Part shown: piece after piece, positions 7,887 to 16,645 of the stretch
Numbering within the stretch: position 1 is the first letter of the stretch
Layout of the letters: the number at the start of each line of letters is the position of its first letter
Origin: UBA5342 sp965662645
GTDB taxonomy: Bacteria > Bacteroidota > Bacteroidia > Bacteroidales > UBA5342
NCBI GenBank assembly: GCA_965662645.1
Contig: CBFIII010000031.1
Span: 1-42,504, forward strand
Direction: 5' to 3'
DNA: 42,504 nt
Position numbers and translations under genes: made by a program
Notes under the pieces: model-generated
What the model was told of the DNA's origin: nothing
The model's database searches: none
What the model saw: only the letters and a program-made list of their open reading frames with translations

Positions 7887-7913
7887 AAAGGGCAATGCAG
7901 AACATCACCCTTT
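7887..7913 (-). terminator. Terminator hairpin between queA and the glycosyltransferase
   Basis: Stem AAAGGG (7887-7892) with CCCTTT (7908-7913), an inner ATG/CAT pairing, and seven T following on the minus strand. It resembles the typA terminator. The T-run merges into the glycosyltransferase start codon. Confidence 0.7.
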
Positions 7914-7924
7914 ATAAATTAGCT

Positions 7925-8000
7925 TTTAATCCCACATTATGGGTTTAATTTTACGTAACTTGCTACGAATAATAAAGTATTCTTCAACTAAATGCTTCGT
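7925..8000 (-). repeat. Two-hairpin intergenic repeat, copy 4 (diverged, inverted)
   Basis: Read on the minus strand it carries attcg, hairpin I CGTAG-CAAG-TTACG (7954-7967), then hairpin II CCCAT-AAT-GTGGG (7931-7943) and gggatt. In hairpin I a C-G pair of copies 1-3 has become T-A, and a G-C pair has become G-U. Pairing is kept although sequence changed. The 5' part is poorly conserved and its border is approximate. Confidence 0.7.
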
Positions 8001-8032
8001 GGTTTTGTCCCGAGATTCTTCACTAATAGATA

Positions 8033-9082
8033 CTATATAATAAACATAGCATCACCGTAAGCTCCAAAACGATACTTCTCTTTGATAGCTTCATTATAAG
8101 CATCCATAATTAAATCGAAACCACCAAAGGCACAATTAATCATTAAGAAAGAAGATTTTGGCATATGGAAATTACTCACAAGACGATTAGCAATACGGAA
8201 ATCATATGGAGGAAAAATAAATTTATTAGTCCATCCTTCAAATGGTTTTAAACAACCATCAGTAGTAACCGACGACTCGATAGCACGAACAGCCGTAGAA
8301 CCTACAGCACAAATATTACGTCCTGCTGTTTTTCCTGCATTAACGATATCAACGGCATTTTGCCTAATATACATCTCCTCAGAATCCATCTTATGCTTAC
8401 TCAAATCCTCTACTTCTATAGGACGAAAATTACCCAATCCAGCATGCAAAGTCACATGAGCAAAATTAGTTCCTACAATTTCAAAACGTTTTAATAATTC
8501 ACGACTAAAATGAAATCCTGCAGCAGGAGCAGTCACAGCACCTTCGTGTGCAGCAAAAATAGTTTGGTAACGCTCTTCATCTTCTAATGTTGGAGAACGC
8601 TTAATACTATCAGGCAATGGTGTTTCTCCAAGACTATATAATATCTTTTTAAACTCACTATGTTCGCCATCAAACAAGAAACGTAAAGTACGTCCACGCG
8701 ATGTTGTATTATCGATCACCTCAGCAACGAGGTCATCATTTTCGCCAAAGTATAATTTATTACCAATACGTATCTTACGTGCAGGATCAACTAAAACATC
8801 CCACAACATATTTTCTTTATTCAACTCACGCAACAAAAACACTTCAATCTTAGCGCCTGTTTTTTCTTTATTACCATACAAACGGGCTGGGAATACTTTA
8901 GTATCATTAAAAATCAAGACATCTTGATCACCGAAATAATTAATAATGTCTTTAAAAACCTTATGTTCAAACTTTCCTGTTGCTCTATCAATAACCAACA
9001 AGCGAGACTCATCACGATAAGTAGAAGGTTCCATAGCTATCAGCTCTTCTGGTAACTTGAAATTGAAACTTGATAATTTCAT
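8033..9082 (-). CDS. queA: S-adenosylmethionine:tRNA ribosyltransferase-isomerase
   Basis: Moves the ribosyl part of S-adenosylmethionine onto 7-aminomethyl-7-deazaguanine in tRNA, making epoxyqueuosine, the penultimate step to queuosine in GUN-anticodon tRNAs. The 349 residues fit the family. Recognisable segments are the start MKLSSFNFKLPEELIA, the central FHFSRELL, THVTLHAGLG-like HVTLHAGLGNFRPI and the C-terminal SNFHMPKSSFLMI. The ATG at 9082 is unambiguous. No other queuosine gene is adjacent. Upstream is a 303-bp gap with a possible structured leader. Confidence 0.96.
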   Translation of the reverse strand: MKLSSFNFKLPEELIAMEPSTYRDESRLLVIDRATGKFEHKVFKDIINYFGDQDVLIFNDTKVFPARLYGNKEKTGAKIEVFLLRELNKENMLWDVLVDPARKIRIGNKLYFGENDDLVAEVIDNTTSRGRTLRFLFDGEHSEFKKILYSLGETPLPDSIKRSPTLEDEERYQTIFAAHEGAVTAPAAGFHFSRELLKRFEIVGTNFAHVTLHAGLGNFRPIEVEDLSKHKMDSEEMYIRQNAVDIVNAGKTAGRNICAVGSTAVRAIESSVTTDGCLKPFEGWTNKFIFPPYDFRIANRLVSNFHMPKSSFLMINCAFGGFDLIMDAYNEAIKEKYRFGAYGDAMFII

Positions 9083-9127
9083 ATGAAAATTGGAATTTTA
9101 TATGTAAAAAATATTAATTTCTTAGCC

Positions 9128-9206
9128 TCTGCAGACACTAACCTCTCTCTCAACGCATTGATTAATTATTCAAATTGACCAGAGAAAACCTTAGGTTGAC
9201 TGCAGA
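9128..9206 (-). promoter_or_regulatory. Candidate structured leader upstream of queA
   Basis: TCTGCAG (9128-9134) and CTGCAGA (9200-9206) can close a large stem, continued by AACCT (9140-9144) with AGGTT (9193-9197). The second arm can instead fold on itself through the palindrome AACCTTAGGTT (9188-9198), giving two exclusive structures. It would lie 46-124 nt before the queA start. It does not match a preQ1 riboswitch that I can recognise. Alternatively it is an unrelated inverted repeat. Confidence 0.3.
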
Positions 9207-9219
9207 TTTCTTTTTACGC

Positions 9220-9236
9220 ACAAAGGCTCCCTTTGT
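9220..9236. other. Small perfect hairpin in the queA/TPR-gene gap
   Basis: ACAAAGG and CCTTTGT flank a 3-nt loop (ctc). There is no adjacent T-run of terminator quality on either strand. Function unknown. Confidence 0.35.
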
Positions 9237-9309
9237 TTCACTTTATTCCACTTATTATTTCTTTTTATTATAATAAGCACAATTTTTATGACTTTTATAC
9301 GTTTTTGAA

Positions 9310-9341
9310 TTGTGTTTTCTACTAAAAAAAACATATTTTTG
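9310..9341 (+). promoter_or_regulatory. Promoter of the secreted TPR-like gene
   Basis: TATTTTTG (9334-9341) is an exact TAnnTTTG -7 box. A TTG (9310-9312, in attgtg) lies 21 nt upstream as -33 element. The predicted leader is about 40 nt. Confidence 0.6.
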
Positions 9342-9385
9342 TGCCTCACTTTGAATTTTTTTAAATTAGATCAATACAAATAACT

Positions 9386-10072
9386 ATGAAAAAAACAGTT
9401 TTTATCACCTTACTGATCGGATTATTCTCTTTATCTGCAATGGCACAAGAAAGTGCTCCTGAATTAGTAAATGCAGGCAATGCAGCTTATTCAAAAAAAG
9501 ATTACAAAACAGCGCTTGCAAAATGGGAAGCATACCTTAGCCATCCAGATGCAGCTACTGAAAATATAGAAAGCTACACATACAAATGTGCATCTGTAGC
9601 AAAAAAAGCAGACAACATTGATAAAGCTCGTGAATACTATCAAAAATGCATTAACTTAAACTATAAAGCTGACATCAGCACATATCAGCTGGCACAAACG
9701 TATAAGAATGACGACGAAGCCAAATATATTTCTTTAATTGAACAATGTGTAACCGAATACCCTAAAAGCAAATATTACAAAAAATATTTTCTTCCTAGCT
9801 TGACCTCTTATTACAACAAAGCCGCATCAGAAATATTTAACAATGCGACCACAGAACAACAAGCAGCAACAGGTACTGGAGATGCATATAAATATATAGA
9901 AATGATGAGTTCTACAGTTCTCCCTCTATTTAATGAAGCAGAAGCAGCTTTCAAAAAAACACTTTCTTTTGACGCTGAAGATCAAGATGCAACAAATGCA
10001 ATTAACAATATCAACAATCAACGTGATGCATTTAATAAATACCAAGCAGAATTAGCAGCACAGAAAAAATAA
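9386..10072 (+). CDS. Secreted TPR-like protein of unknown function
   Basis: 228 residues. A clear signal peptide (MKKTVFITLL..., cleavage likely after AMA at 18-20) sends it to the periplasm. There is no lipobox cysteine. The mature part reads as two to three TPR-like helical pairs (AAYSKKDYKTALAKWEAYL, later KAREYYQKCI and TYQLAQTY). These repeats usually mediate protein-protein contacts. A lysine- and glutamine-rich helix ends the protein. It is a single-gene unit with its own promoter and terminator. I do not recognise a characterised relative. Confidence 0.85.
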   Translation: MKKTVFITLLIGLFSLSAMAQESAPELVNAGNAAYSKKDYKTALAKWEAYLSHPDAATENIESYTYKCASVAKKADNIDKAREYYQKCINLNYKADISTYQLAQTYKNDDEAKYISLIEQCVTEYPKSKYYKKYFLPSLTSYYNKAASEIFNNATTEQQAATGTGDAYKYIEMMSSTVLPLFNEAEAAFKKTLSFDAEDQDATNAINNINNQRDAFNKYQAELAAQKK

Positions 10073-10095
10073 GACAAAAACAATTATAAAATTAT

Positions 10096-10123
10096 AAAGC
10101 AGCCTCACATTCGTGATGCTGCT
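10096..10123 (+). terminator. Terminator of the secreted TPR-like gene
   Basis: AAAGCAGC and GCTGCTTT form the outer stem, with an inner TCAC/GTGA pairing, followed by seven T. It lies 24 bases after the stop. Confidence 0.85.
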
Positions 10124-10178
10124 TTTTTTGTTATCAACATTCTGTGAAAAACATCCTCCAAAAATTAAGCTTCATTAT

Positions 10179-10186
10179 TATCTTTG
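10179..10186 (+). promoter_or_regulatory. Promoter -7 box for mpl and the MFS gene
   Basis: TATCTTTG matches TAnnTTTG exactly, 80 bp before the mpl ATG. No convincing -33 box. Confidence 0.45.
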
Positions 10187-10265
10187 TTTAGGAATTAAAA
10201 AGTTATTATCTAATACAAATTTATCTTTTTATTAAAGATGAATTTATCACCTATACATTAAACTT

Positions 10266-11621
10266 ATGAAAGTACATTTTATAGCCATTGGAGGTGCTGC
10301 AATGCACAACCTTGCTATGGCGCTTCATCAAAAAGGATTTCAGGTTACAGGCAGTGATGACGAAATATTTGAACCATCGCGCAGTCGTCTGGACGGGTTA
10401 GGCTTACTACCGGAACATTATGGTTGGTATCCCGAGAAAATCACCTCAGATTTAGATGCAGTAATATTAGGCATGCATGCACTAGAAAACAATGAAGAAC
10501 TGTTAAAAGCCAAAGCCTTAAATCTTCCTATCTTCTCCTATCCTGAATACCTGTACGAACAAACAAAAGACAAAAAACGCATCGTTATTGGAGGCAGTCA
10601 CGGCAAAACCACCATCACCTCGATGATCCTTCATGTATTAAAAACACTTAAGATGGATTTTGACTATATGGTAGGTGCCAACATAGAAGGCTTTGACACT
10701 ATGGTGCGTTTAAGTGATGCACCTGTGGCCATCTTTGAAGGCGATGAATACCTCTCGTCGCCCATAGACAGACGCCCCAAATTTCACCTTTATCATCCTC
10801 ATATTGCAGTCATATCGGGCATTGCATGGGATCACATTAACGTATTTCCCACTTTTGAAAATTATGTAGAACAATTTCAAATCTTTGCTGATATGATAGA
10901 ACCACAAGGTGAATTTATCTATTTTGAAGAAGATAAAAACTTACAAGATATTGCAAAAAAGACAAGAAAAGATGTAAAAGTATGCCCTTACAAAGCACTT
11001 CCTCATCGGGTAGAAAAAGGAATCACTTACCTCCTTACGAAACAAGGAGATATAAAACTCTCTATTTTCGGCTTGCATAATATGCAAAACCTAAGCGTAG
11101 CTAAAGAAATATGTAATCGTATAGACATTAGCGATGCCCAATTTTATACCGCAATAGCAAGTTTTGGAGGTGCTGCAAAACGTCTTCAGACTTTAGCCGA
11201 AAATAACAATACGACCATATACCAAGATTTCGCTCACTCACCATCCAAGTTAAAAGCGACAACACAAGCAGTAAAAGCACAATTTAATGATAGAAAACTA
11301 ATAGCTTGTATGGAATTACATACCTTTAGCAGCCTCAAAGCTGATTTTCTGCCTCAATACCATGGTGCTATGGCAGCTGCTGATGAAGCTATTGTATATT
11401 TCAACCCAGAAGTCATCAAACACAAACACTTAAAAGACATAAGTGCACAACAAGTAGAAGACGCCTTTGGAGGAAATATCACGGTTTATACCGATAGCAC
11501 AAAGCTTCAAAAACATTTGAGAAGTTTAGATTTAAAAGGAAAAAACCTACTATTAATGAGCTCTGGTAATTTTTCAGGCATTGATTTCAAATCGTTTGCT
11601 CAAGAGTTAATTTCTAGCTGA
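10266..11621 (+). CDS. mpl: UDP-N-acetylmuramate:L-alanyl-gamma-D-glutamyl-meso-diaminopimelate ligase
   Basis: A Mur-family ligase that joins recycled murein tripeptide to UDP-MurNAc using ATP, feeding it back into peptidoglycan precursor synthesis in the cytosol. The 451 residues match the family. The N-terminal Rossmann motif is IAIGGAAMHNLA (6-17), the ATP loop is GGSHGKTT (109-116), and the central segment EGDEYLSSPID is typical of Mpl rather than MurC. The MurC/F-like C-terminal domain includes YQDFAHSPSKLKA. It is followed after 17 bp by the MFS transporter gene, probably co-transcribed. Confidence 0.92.
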   Translation: MKVHFIAIGGAAMHNLAMALHQKGFQVTGSDDEIFEPSRSRLDGLGLLPEHYGWYPEKITSDLDAVILGMHALENNEELLKAKALNLPIFSYPEYLYEQTKDKKRIVIGGSHGKTTITSMILHVLKTLKMDFDYMVGANIEGFDTMVRLSDAPVAIFEGDEYLSSPIDRRPKFHLYHPHIAVISGIAWDHINVFPTFENYVEQFQIFADMIEPQGEFIYFEEDKNLQDIAKKTRKDVKVCPYKALPHRVEKGITYLLTKQGDIKLSIFGLHNMQNLSVAKEICNRIDISDAQFYTAIASFGGAAKRLQTLAENNNTTIYQDFAHSPSKLKATTQAVKAQFNDRKLIACMELHTFSSLKADFLPQYHGAMAAADEAIVYFNPEVIKHKHLKDISAQQVEDAFGGNITVYTDSTKLQKHLRSLDLKGKNLLLMSSGNFSGIDFKSFAQELISS

Positions 11622-11638
11622 TCATTTATCATTAAAAG

Positions 11639-12886
11639 ATGAAAAACAGATGGCTCATAGCACTAGCAGCAGTGGGAATACACCTTTCTATTGGGTCTAT
11701 TTATGCCTGGAGTATGTTGAATGCTCCACTTCTTGAGCATTTCGAACTAGACACACACCACTTGTCAAAAATCACATGGACCTTTACTGTGAGCGTCTTT
11801 TTCTATGGGTTTTCTTCTACATTTTTAGGTCGTTTTGTCCAACGCAAAGGTCCGCGATGGACAGGACGATTAGCTGCTCTTCTGTTTAGCATTGGCTTAA
11901 TAGGCACCAGCATAGCCATACAATTAAAATGGTTATGGGGCATCTATTTATTTTACGGAGCGATTGCTGGCACAGGGGTTAGCATTGGGTATATTGCTCC
12001 AGTAGCCACCTTAGTAAAATGGTTCCCTGACAAGCGCGGGTTTGCTACGGGATTAGCCATTATGGGCTTTGGCTTTGCTTCTTTTATTGCAAGTTACGCC
12101 ATAAACTTTCTTATCAACATAGAAGCAATAGGCATAGAAAGACTATTCTACGTACTAGGAACAGTCTATGGCCTCATTATTCTATTCAGTGCCAACCAAC
12201 TAGAACAACCACCAGAAAATTATTGTCCAGCAGGATTTAACCCTCACGATAATGAACATCATAAGAAAAAACCACTAGCAGAACTCAGTGCTAAAGAAGC
12301 AATAAGAACTTTACATTTTTATTTTCTATGGGTCATGCTTTTTGTCATTATCACCAGTGGAATAGGAATAATATCGGTAGCTAAAGATATGGCAGAGTTA
12401 AGAATGTCAGCCCTAGCAGCCACAAGCACAGTAGCCATAATGGGTATATTTAATGGCTTAGGACGCATCGCTTGGTCAAGCCTTTCAGACGTCATTGGAC
12501 GCCCCCTCACTTGGCTTCTATTCTTCGTTATACAGATTCCCCTCTTTTTACTTTTACCTAAAATGGAATCAACACTCTTATTTCAAATCGCCTTATTTCT
12601 TATTATGACTTGCTATGGTGGAAGTTTGGCCTCCATCCCAGCCTATCTCAGTGATCGATTTGGCACCAAAGAGCTAGCTACAATTCACGGTTATATTCTT
12701 AGCACCTTAGCCCTAGCAGCTATAACGGGGATTCCGCTCACCAGTTGGATTTATGATAAAACAGGTTCTTTTGATAAAACCATGTTAATATTTGGCATTA
12801 TGCTCTCCATAACTTCTATCTTGGCTTTAATAATGATGATCAAAATACGTAAGATGAGAAAACTTTTAAGCTCTAATACAATATAA
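11639..12886 (+). CDS. MFS transporter, oxalate/formate antiporter (OFA) family
   Basis: A 415-residue inner-membrane protein with about 12 hydrophobic helices. The opening (RWLIALAAVGIHLSIGSIYAWSML) is the hallmark of the OFA family, as are SIGYIAPVATLVKWFPDKRG and the later GRIAWSSLSDVIGR loop. Characterised members exchange oxalate and formate or carry other small carboxylates; the substrate here cannot be told. A charged, histidine-containing cytoplasmic loop (around EHHKKKPLAEL) separates the two six-helix halves. It lies 17 bp after mpl in the same orientation and faces polA across a 63-bp convergent gap. Confidence 0.88.
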   Translation: MKNRWLIALAAVGIHLSIGSIYAWSMLNAPLLEHFELDTHHLSKITWTFTVSVFFYGFSSTFLGRFVQRKGPRWTGRLAALLFSIGLIGTSIAIQLKWLWGIYLFYGAIAGTGVSIGYIAPVATLVKWFPDKRGFATGLAIMGFGFASFIASYAINFLINIEAIGIERLFYVLGTVYGLIILFSANQLEQPPENYCPAGFNPHDNEHHKKKPLAELSAKEAIRTLHFYFLWVMLFVIITSGIGIISVAKDMAELRMSALAATSTVAIMGIFNGLGRIAWSSLSDVIGRPLTWLLFFVIQIPLFLLLPKMESTLLFQIALFLIMTCYGGSLASIPAYLSDRFGTKELATIHGYILSTLALAAITGIPLTSWIYDKTGSFDKTMLIFGIMLSITSILALIMMIKIRKMRKLLSSNTI

Positions 12887-12949
12887 CAGTAAGATAAATT
12901 CAATTCATCAACCTTTTGTCGTAACAAAAACACCGTTTTAGCATTTACA

Positions 12950-15748
12950 TCAATGGGCCTGTAACCAATTATCACCCACACCTATATCTACCGATAAGGG
13001 TAAGGAAAGCTCTAACACGGATTCCATTTCCTCTTTCACAATAACTTTCAGTTGTTCCAACTCAGACTTTAAAGTATCAAAAACCAATTCATCATGCACC
13101 TGAAGAATCATCAGAGACTTAAGGTCAGCTTGCTCAATACGCTCTTGTATCCTGACCATAGCCAATTTAATAATATCAGCAGCAGAACCTTGAATAGGCG
13201 CATTAATAGCATTACGTTCTGCATTACCTTTCACAATATTATTACGGGAATTGATATCTGGCAAGTAACGCTTACGTCCAAAGAGAGTTTCTACAAATCC
13301 CTCATCACGTGCCTTTAGCACAGCAGAATCCATAAATTCTTTCACTCTAGGATAAGAATCGAAATAGCCATCTATCAAAATCTTAGCTTCTTTTCGTGAA
13401 ATATCAAGACGCTCAGACAAACCAAAAGCAGAAATACCATAAATAATGCCAAAATTAGCCGTTTTAGCCTTACGACGCATATCGGGAGTCACCTCTTCCT
13501 CACTGACTTTAAAAATCTTAGCTGCAGTAGCAGTATGAATATCTACTCCGCGATTAAAAGCCTCAAGCATATTTTCGTCTTTACTCATATGCGCCATCAA
13601 ACGCAATTCCACCTGCGAATAATCGGCTGCCATTAACACACGATCGGCTGCAGAAGGCACAAACATAGCACGAACACGCTTTCCCTCATCCTCACGAATA
13701 GGAATATTTTGTAAATTAGGATTGGTTGAAGACAAACGTCCTGTAGCGGTTACCGCCTGATTAAAAGAAGTATGTATCTTACCTGTTTTCTGATTAATCA
13801 TCTCGGGAAGAGCCAAGACATAGGTAGATAATAATTTCTTTAACTTACGGTGTTTTAATATTAATGCAATAATAGGATGTTTCGTTTTAATCTTAGACAA
13901 GACCTCTTCAGAAGACGAATATTTACCCGTCTTAGTCTTACTACCCTTAGCCTCTATGCCTAAATGCTCAAATAAAATCTCACCAACCTGAGAAGGAGAA
14001 GCCACATTAAAATCCTTACCCGCCATTTCAACAATCTGAGTCTCAAGTGAAGCTATAGTCTGAGTCAGCTCATCGGCATAAGCTGCAATAGCAAACTCAT
14101 CAATAGTCACACCATTATGCTCCATCTTACTCAAAACCACGAGTAATGGCACCTCCATCTTATAAAATAGATCATCAAACCCATTTTGGCGCAATTCCTT
14201 TTCAAGAGGCGCTTTAAGCTGAAAAGTAAAATCGGCGTCCTCTCCAGCATATTCAGCTACCTTTGAAACAGGCACACTACGCATAGAAAACTGATTTTTA
14301 CCTTTTTTACCAATCAAAGACTCCGTAGTTACTTTGGTATAATTGAAATATATCTCAGCTAAATAATCAAGATTATGACGCAGGTTGGGACGAATAAGGT
14401 AATGAGCCAACATGGTATCAAACAATGGCCCCTTCACCTCTACGTCATATTTTAACAGAACACTAATATCATATTTCAGGTTCTGCCCTATTTTTAAGAT
14501 GTTTGTATTTTCCAAAATAGGCAAGAGCAATTGAAGACGCTCTTTTGCTTTTCTAAAATCTTCAGGAAAAGGAATGTAATAAGCTTCAGATGCTTTAAAA
14601 GAAAAAGAAGCACCAACAAGTTCTGCCTCGTGAGGATCTAAACCTGTAGTTTCGGTATCAAAAGAAATTTCTTTTTGTTCAACAGCTTTTAGAACAAACT
14701 CATTAATCTTAAGATCAGTATCTAACAAATAATAATTATGTTTTGTGCTTTCAATATCTGCTTTTTTCGAAGGCACCATAACCAATTCCCCATCGTCCTC
14801 TTCATCCTCTTCATCACCACCAAATAAAGAACCTTGAATACCAGCTTCTTTTTTAGGATTACTAACAGATGTAGCCTTACCGAGAATACGATCAATAAAA
14901 TTCTTAAATTCTAATTTCTCAAACAAATCCCTAAGCACTTTATCATTAAGAGGTTTTACCAACAACTCTTCCTCATTAAATTCAACAGGCACATCAAGTT
15001 TGATCGTCACTAACACTTTAGACAATGCGACCTTTTCTTTATTATTAATAACATTTTCTTTTTGTTTTCCTTTAAGTTCATCAGTATGCTCATAGAGCCC
15101 TTCTACAGAACCATATAAACCTACAAGCTTAGAGGCCGTCTTCTCCCCTACACCAGGACAACCAGGTATATTATCAGAGACATCACCCCATAGAGCAAGG
15201 ATATCAATCACCTGTTCAGGATGTTCTATGCCATGTTTTGCATTAATCTCAGCCACCCCCAATACTTCTGCATCATTACCACCACGTGCAGGCTTATACA
15301 TCTTGATATGTTCTTCCACCAACTGTCCATAATCCTTATCAGGCGTCATCATATAGACATCAAAACCCTCACGAGCCCCTTTTTTAGCCAAAGTTCCAAT
15401 CACATCATCAGCCTCATAGTTGGGCACTTCAATAACAGGAATATTAAAACCACGAATAATATCTTTAATAAAAGGAATAGCAAAAGAAATATCTTCAGGA
15501 GTTTTTTCGCGGTTGGCCTTATATTCCTTATACATTTTATGACGAAATGTACCCCCTTTAGGATCAAATACCACAGCTATATGACTAGGTTTTTCTTTCT
15601 GCAATACTTCTAATAACGTATTTACAAATCCAAAAATAGCGGAGGTATTTTCCCCTTTAGTATTAAAACGCGGCATGCGAATAAAGGCATAGTAAGCACG
15701 ATATATTAAAGCGTAAGCGTCGAGGAGAAACAATTTTTTTTCGTTCAT
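12950..15748 (-). CDS. polA: DNA polymerase I
   Basis: Repair and Okazaki-fragment polymerase, 932 residues, all three domains present. The 5' nuclease occupies about 1-290 (D10, EADD 112-115, TPDKDYG 135-141, GDVSDNIPG 188-196). The 3'-5' exonuclease keeps all catalytic motifs (D364/E366 in FDTETTGLD, D427 after GQNLKYD, Y500/D504 in YAGEDAD), so proofreading should be active. The polymerase domain has DYSQVELR (709-716) and a late VHDELVF. An acidic linker (311-320) joins the first two domains. It is transcribed alone, convergent with the MFS gene, from a promoter at 15773-15780. Confidence 0.98.
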   Translation of the reverse strand: MNEKKLFLLDAYALIYRAYYAFIRMPRFNTKGENTSAIFGFVNTLLEVLQKEKPSHIAVVFDPKGGTFRHKMYKEYKANREKTPEDISFAIPFIKDIIRGFNIPVIEVPNYEADDVIGTLAKKGAREGFDVYMMTPDKDYGQLVEEHIKMYKPARGGNDAEVLGVAEINAKHGIEHPEQVIDILALWGDVSDNIPGCPGVGEKTASKLVGLYGSVEGLYEHTDELKGKQKENVINNKEKVALSKVLVTIKLDVPVEFNEEELLVKPLNDKVLRDLFEKLEFKNFIDRILGKATSVSNPKKEAGIQGSLFGGDEEDEEDDGELVMVPSKKADIESTKHNYYLLDTDLKINEFVLKAVEQKEISFDTETTGLDPHEAELVGASFSFKASEAYYIPFPEDFRKAKERLQLLLPILENTNILKIGQNLKYDISVLLKYDVEVKGPLFDTMLAHYLIRPNLRHNLDYLAEIYFNYTKVTTESLIGKKGKNQFSMRSVPVSKVAEYAGEDADFTFQLKAPLEKELRQNGFDDLFYKMEVPLLVVLSKMEHNGVTIDEFAIAAYADELTQTIASLETQIVEMAGKDFNVASPSQVGEILFEHLGIEAKGSKTKTGKYSSSEEVLSKIKTKHPIIALILKHRKLKKLLSTYVLALPEMINQKTGKIHTSFNQAVTATGRLSSTNPNLQNIPIREDEGKRVRAMFVPSAADRVLMAADYSQVELRLMAHMSKDENMLEAFNRGVDIHTATAAKIFKVSEEEVTPDMRRKAKTANFGIIYGISAFGLSERLDISRKEAKILIDGYFDSYPRVKEFMDSAVLKARDEGFVETLFGRKRYLPDINSRNNIVKGNAERNAINAPIQGSAADIIKLAMVRIQERIEQADLKSLMILQVHDELVFDTLKSELEQLKVIVKEEMESVLELSLPLSVDIGVGDNWLQAH

Positions 15749-15772
15749 AATGATTCTTTTTTTCTAAGTTTT

Positions 15773-15789
15773 CAAAGATAGTATTTTTG
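15773..15789. promoter_or_regulatory. Back-to-back -7 boxes upstream of polA
   Basis: CAAAGATA (15773-15780) reads TATCTTTG on the minus strand and serves polA, with a leader of about 20 nt. TATTTTTG (15782-15789) is an exact -7 box on the plus strand, one base away. The plus-strand box points into the decayed region that follows. -33 boxes are weak for both. Confidence 0.5.
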
Positions 15790-15975
15790 GGTGGCGAATA
15801 AAGGATTTGAAACTATTCAATATAAATAAGTAATGATTTGTGCAATTTTTAAAAAAAAGAAGCTATTGTAATAATAGGGAAAAAGCAGAAAAGACAAATA
15901 CAGTTACTTCATAAATAAAAAATAGCAAACCATTAGCGAAAGCTAAAAACACACCGTACAAGAACGCATAAATAG

Positions 15976-16502
15976 TCAACTATTGAAGTCCAACAAATTG
16001 ATTTAAGGGATAAAGCGAACAAAATAGAGATAAAACTGTTCTACATAATAGACGGTTCAACTCCAAAGGAAAATCATCGTTTTAGACTACAACTTTTGAA
16101 ACAAAAAAAACAGTAGTTTATTTCAATGGAAAAAAATGGAAGACCGTTTTGTCAATAATGAAGGTTTTGTTTTTAAAAATAAAATACCAATCATATTGAC
16201 AAAGGAGAACAAACAGGACTCGCCACAATCAAAGGCGGGTAAATATTAACTTATTTTAAAGATTACAAAGAAGAAGGGTTTGTAAAATCAACCGAAGAAG
16301 ACATTCCATAAAGTGAAATCTCGAAAATAATGGTTCGTCGGAAAAATGAGAATATTCGGTCAACTTACACAGTCCAAATTCAATGTAAGCCAATGGCACT
16401 CTTGACATCGAGAGTGAAATACACAACGTTACTTTAATCCTAGAAATGATTAAAACTGAGAAGCAATATCATCTTGCAAGGAAGACTAAAATTAAACGCT
16501 AA
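15976..16502 (+). pseudogene. Decayed coding remnants, gene unknown
   Basis: Short plus-strand reading frames with protein-like composition follow one another in different frames. They are 15976-16116 (contains IEIKLFYIIDGSTPKENHRF, no ATG), 16136-16249 (begins MEDRFVNNEG, includes KNKIPIILTKEN) and 16404-16502 (contains DIESEIHNVTLILEMIKTEK). Frameshifts and stops separate them. This looks like one or two genes worn down by mutation, downstream of the plus-strand -7 box at 15782. I recognise no family. They could also be chance frames in A+T-rich DNA, though adjacent intergenic stretches do not look like this. Confidence 0.3.
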
Positions 16503-16573
16503 TACAGTAACATCAATTCTGAGAAAAAGTAATAGATGTAGATTACTTAACGGAACAAGAACCAATCTTTCAT

Positions 16574-16606
16574 AAAAAAACCAACTAATTATTAGTTGGT
16601 TTTTTT
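16574..16606. terminator. Bidirectional terminator between the decayed region and asd
   Basis: CCAACTAA and TTAGTTGG (16581-16588, 16592-16599) flanked by A-run and T-run of seven each. It works in both directions: asd on the minus strand and any plus-strand transcript from 15.8 kb. Confidence 0.88.
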
Positions 16607-16645
16607 ATATCTAAATCTATCCCTTTCGGGAAAATAGAAAGCATT

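Noticed and set aside
9128..9206. preQ1 riboswitch before queA
   Set aside because: No match to the short preQ1-I pseudoknot or other preQ1 classes that I can recognise; kept only as an unnamed candidate leader.
12914..12929. TTTTGT-CGTA-ACAAAA hairpin between the MFS gene and polA as terminator
   Set aside because: The stem is A+T-rich and no T-run follows on either strand; too weak to call.
15221..15613. 130-codon open frame on the plus strand
   Set aside because: Antisense to the conserved 5' nuclease domain of polA; shadow of real coding.
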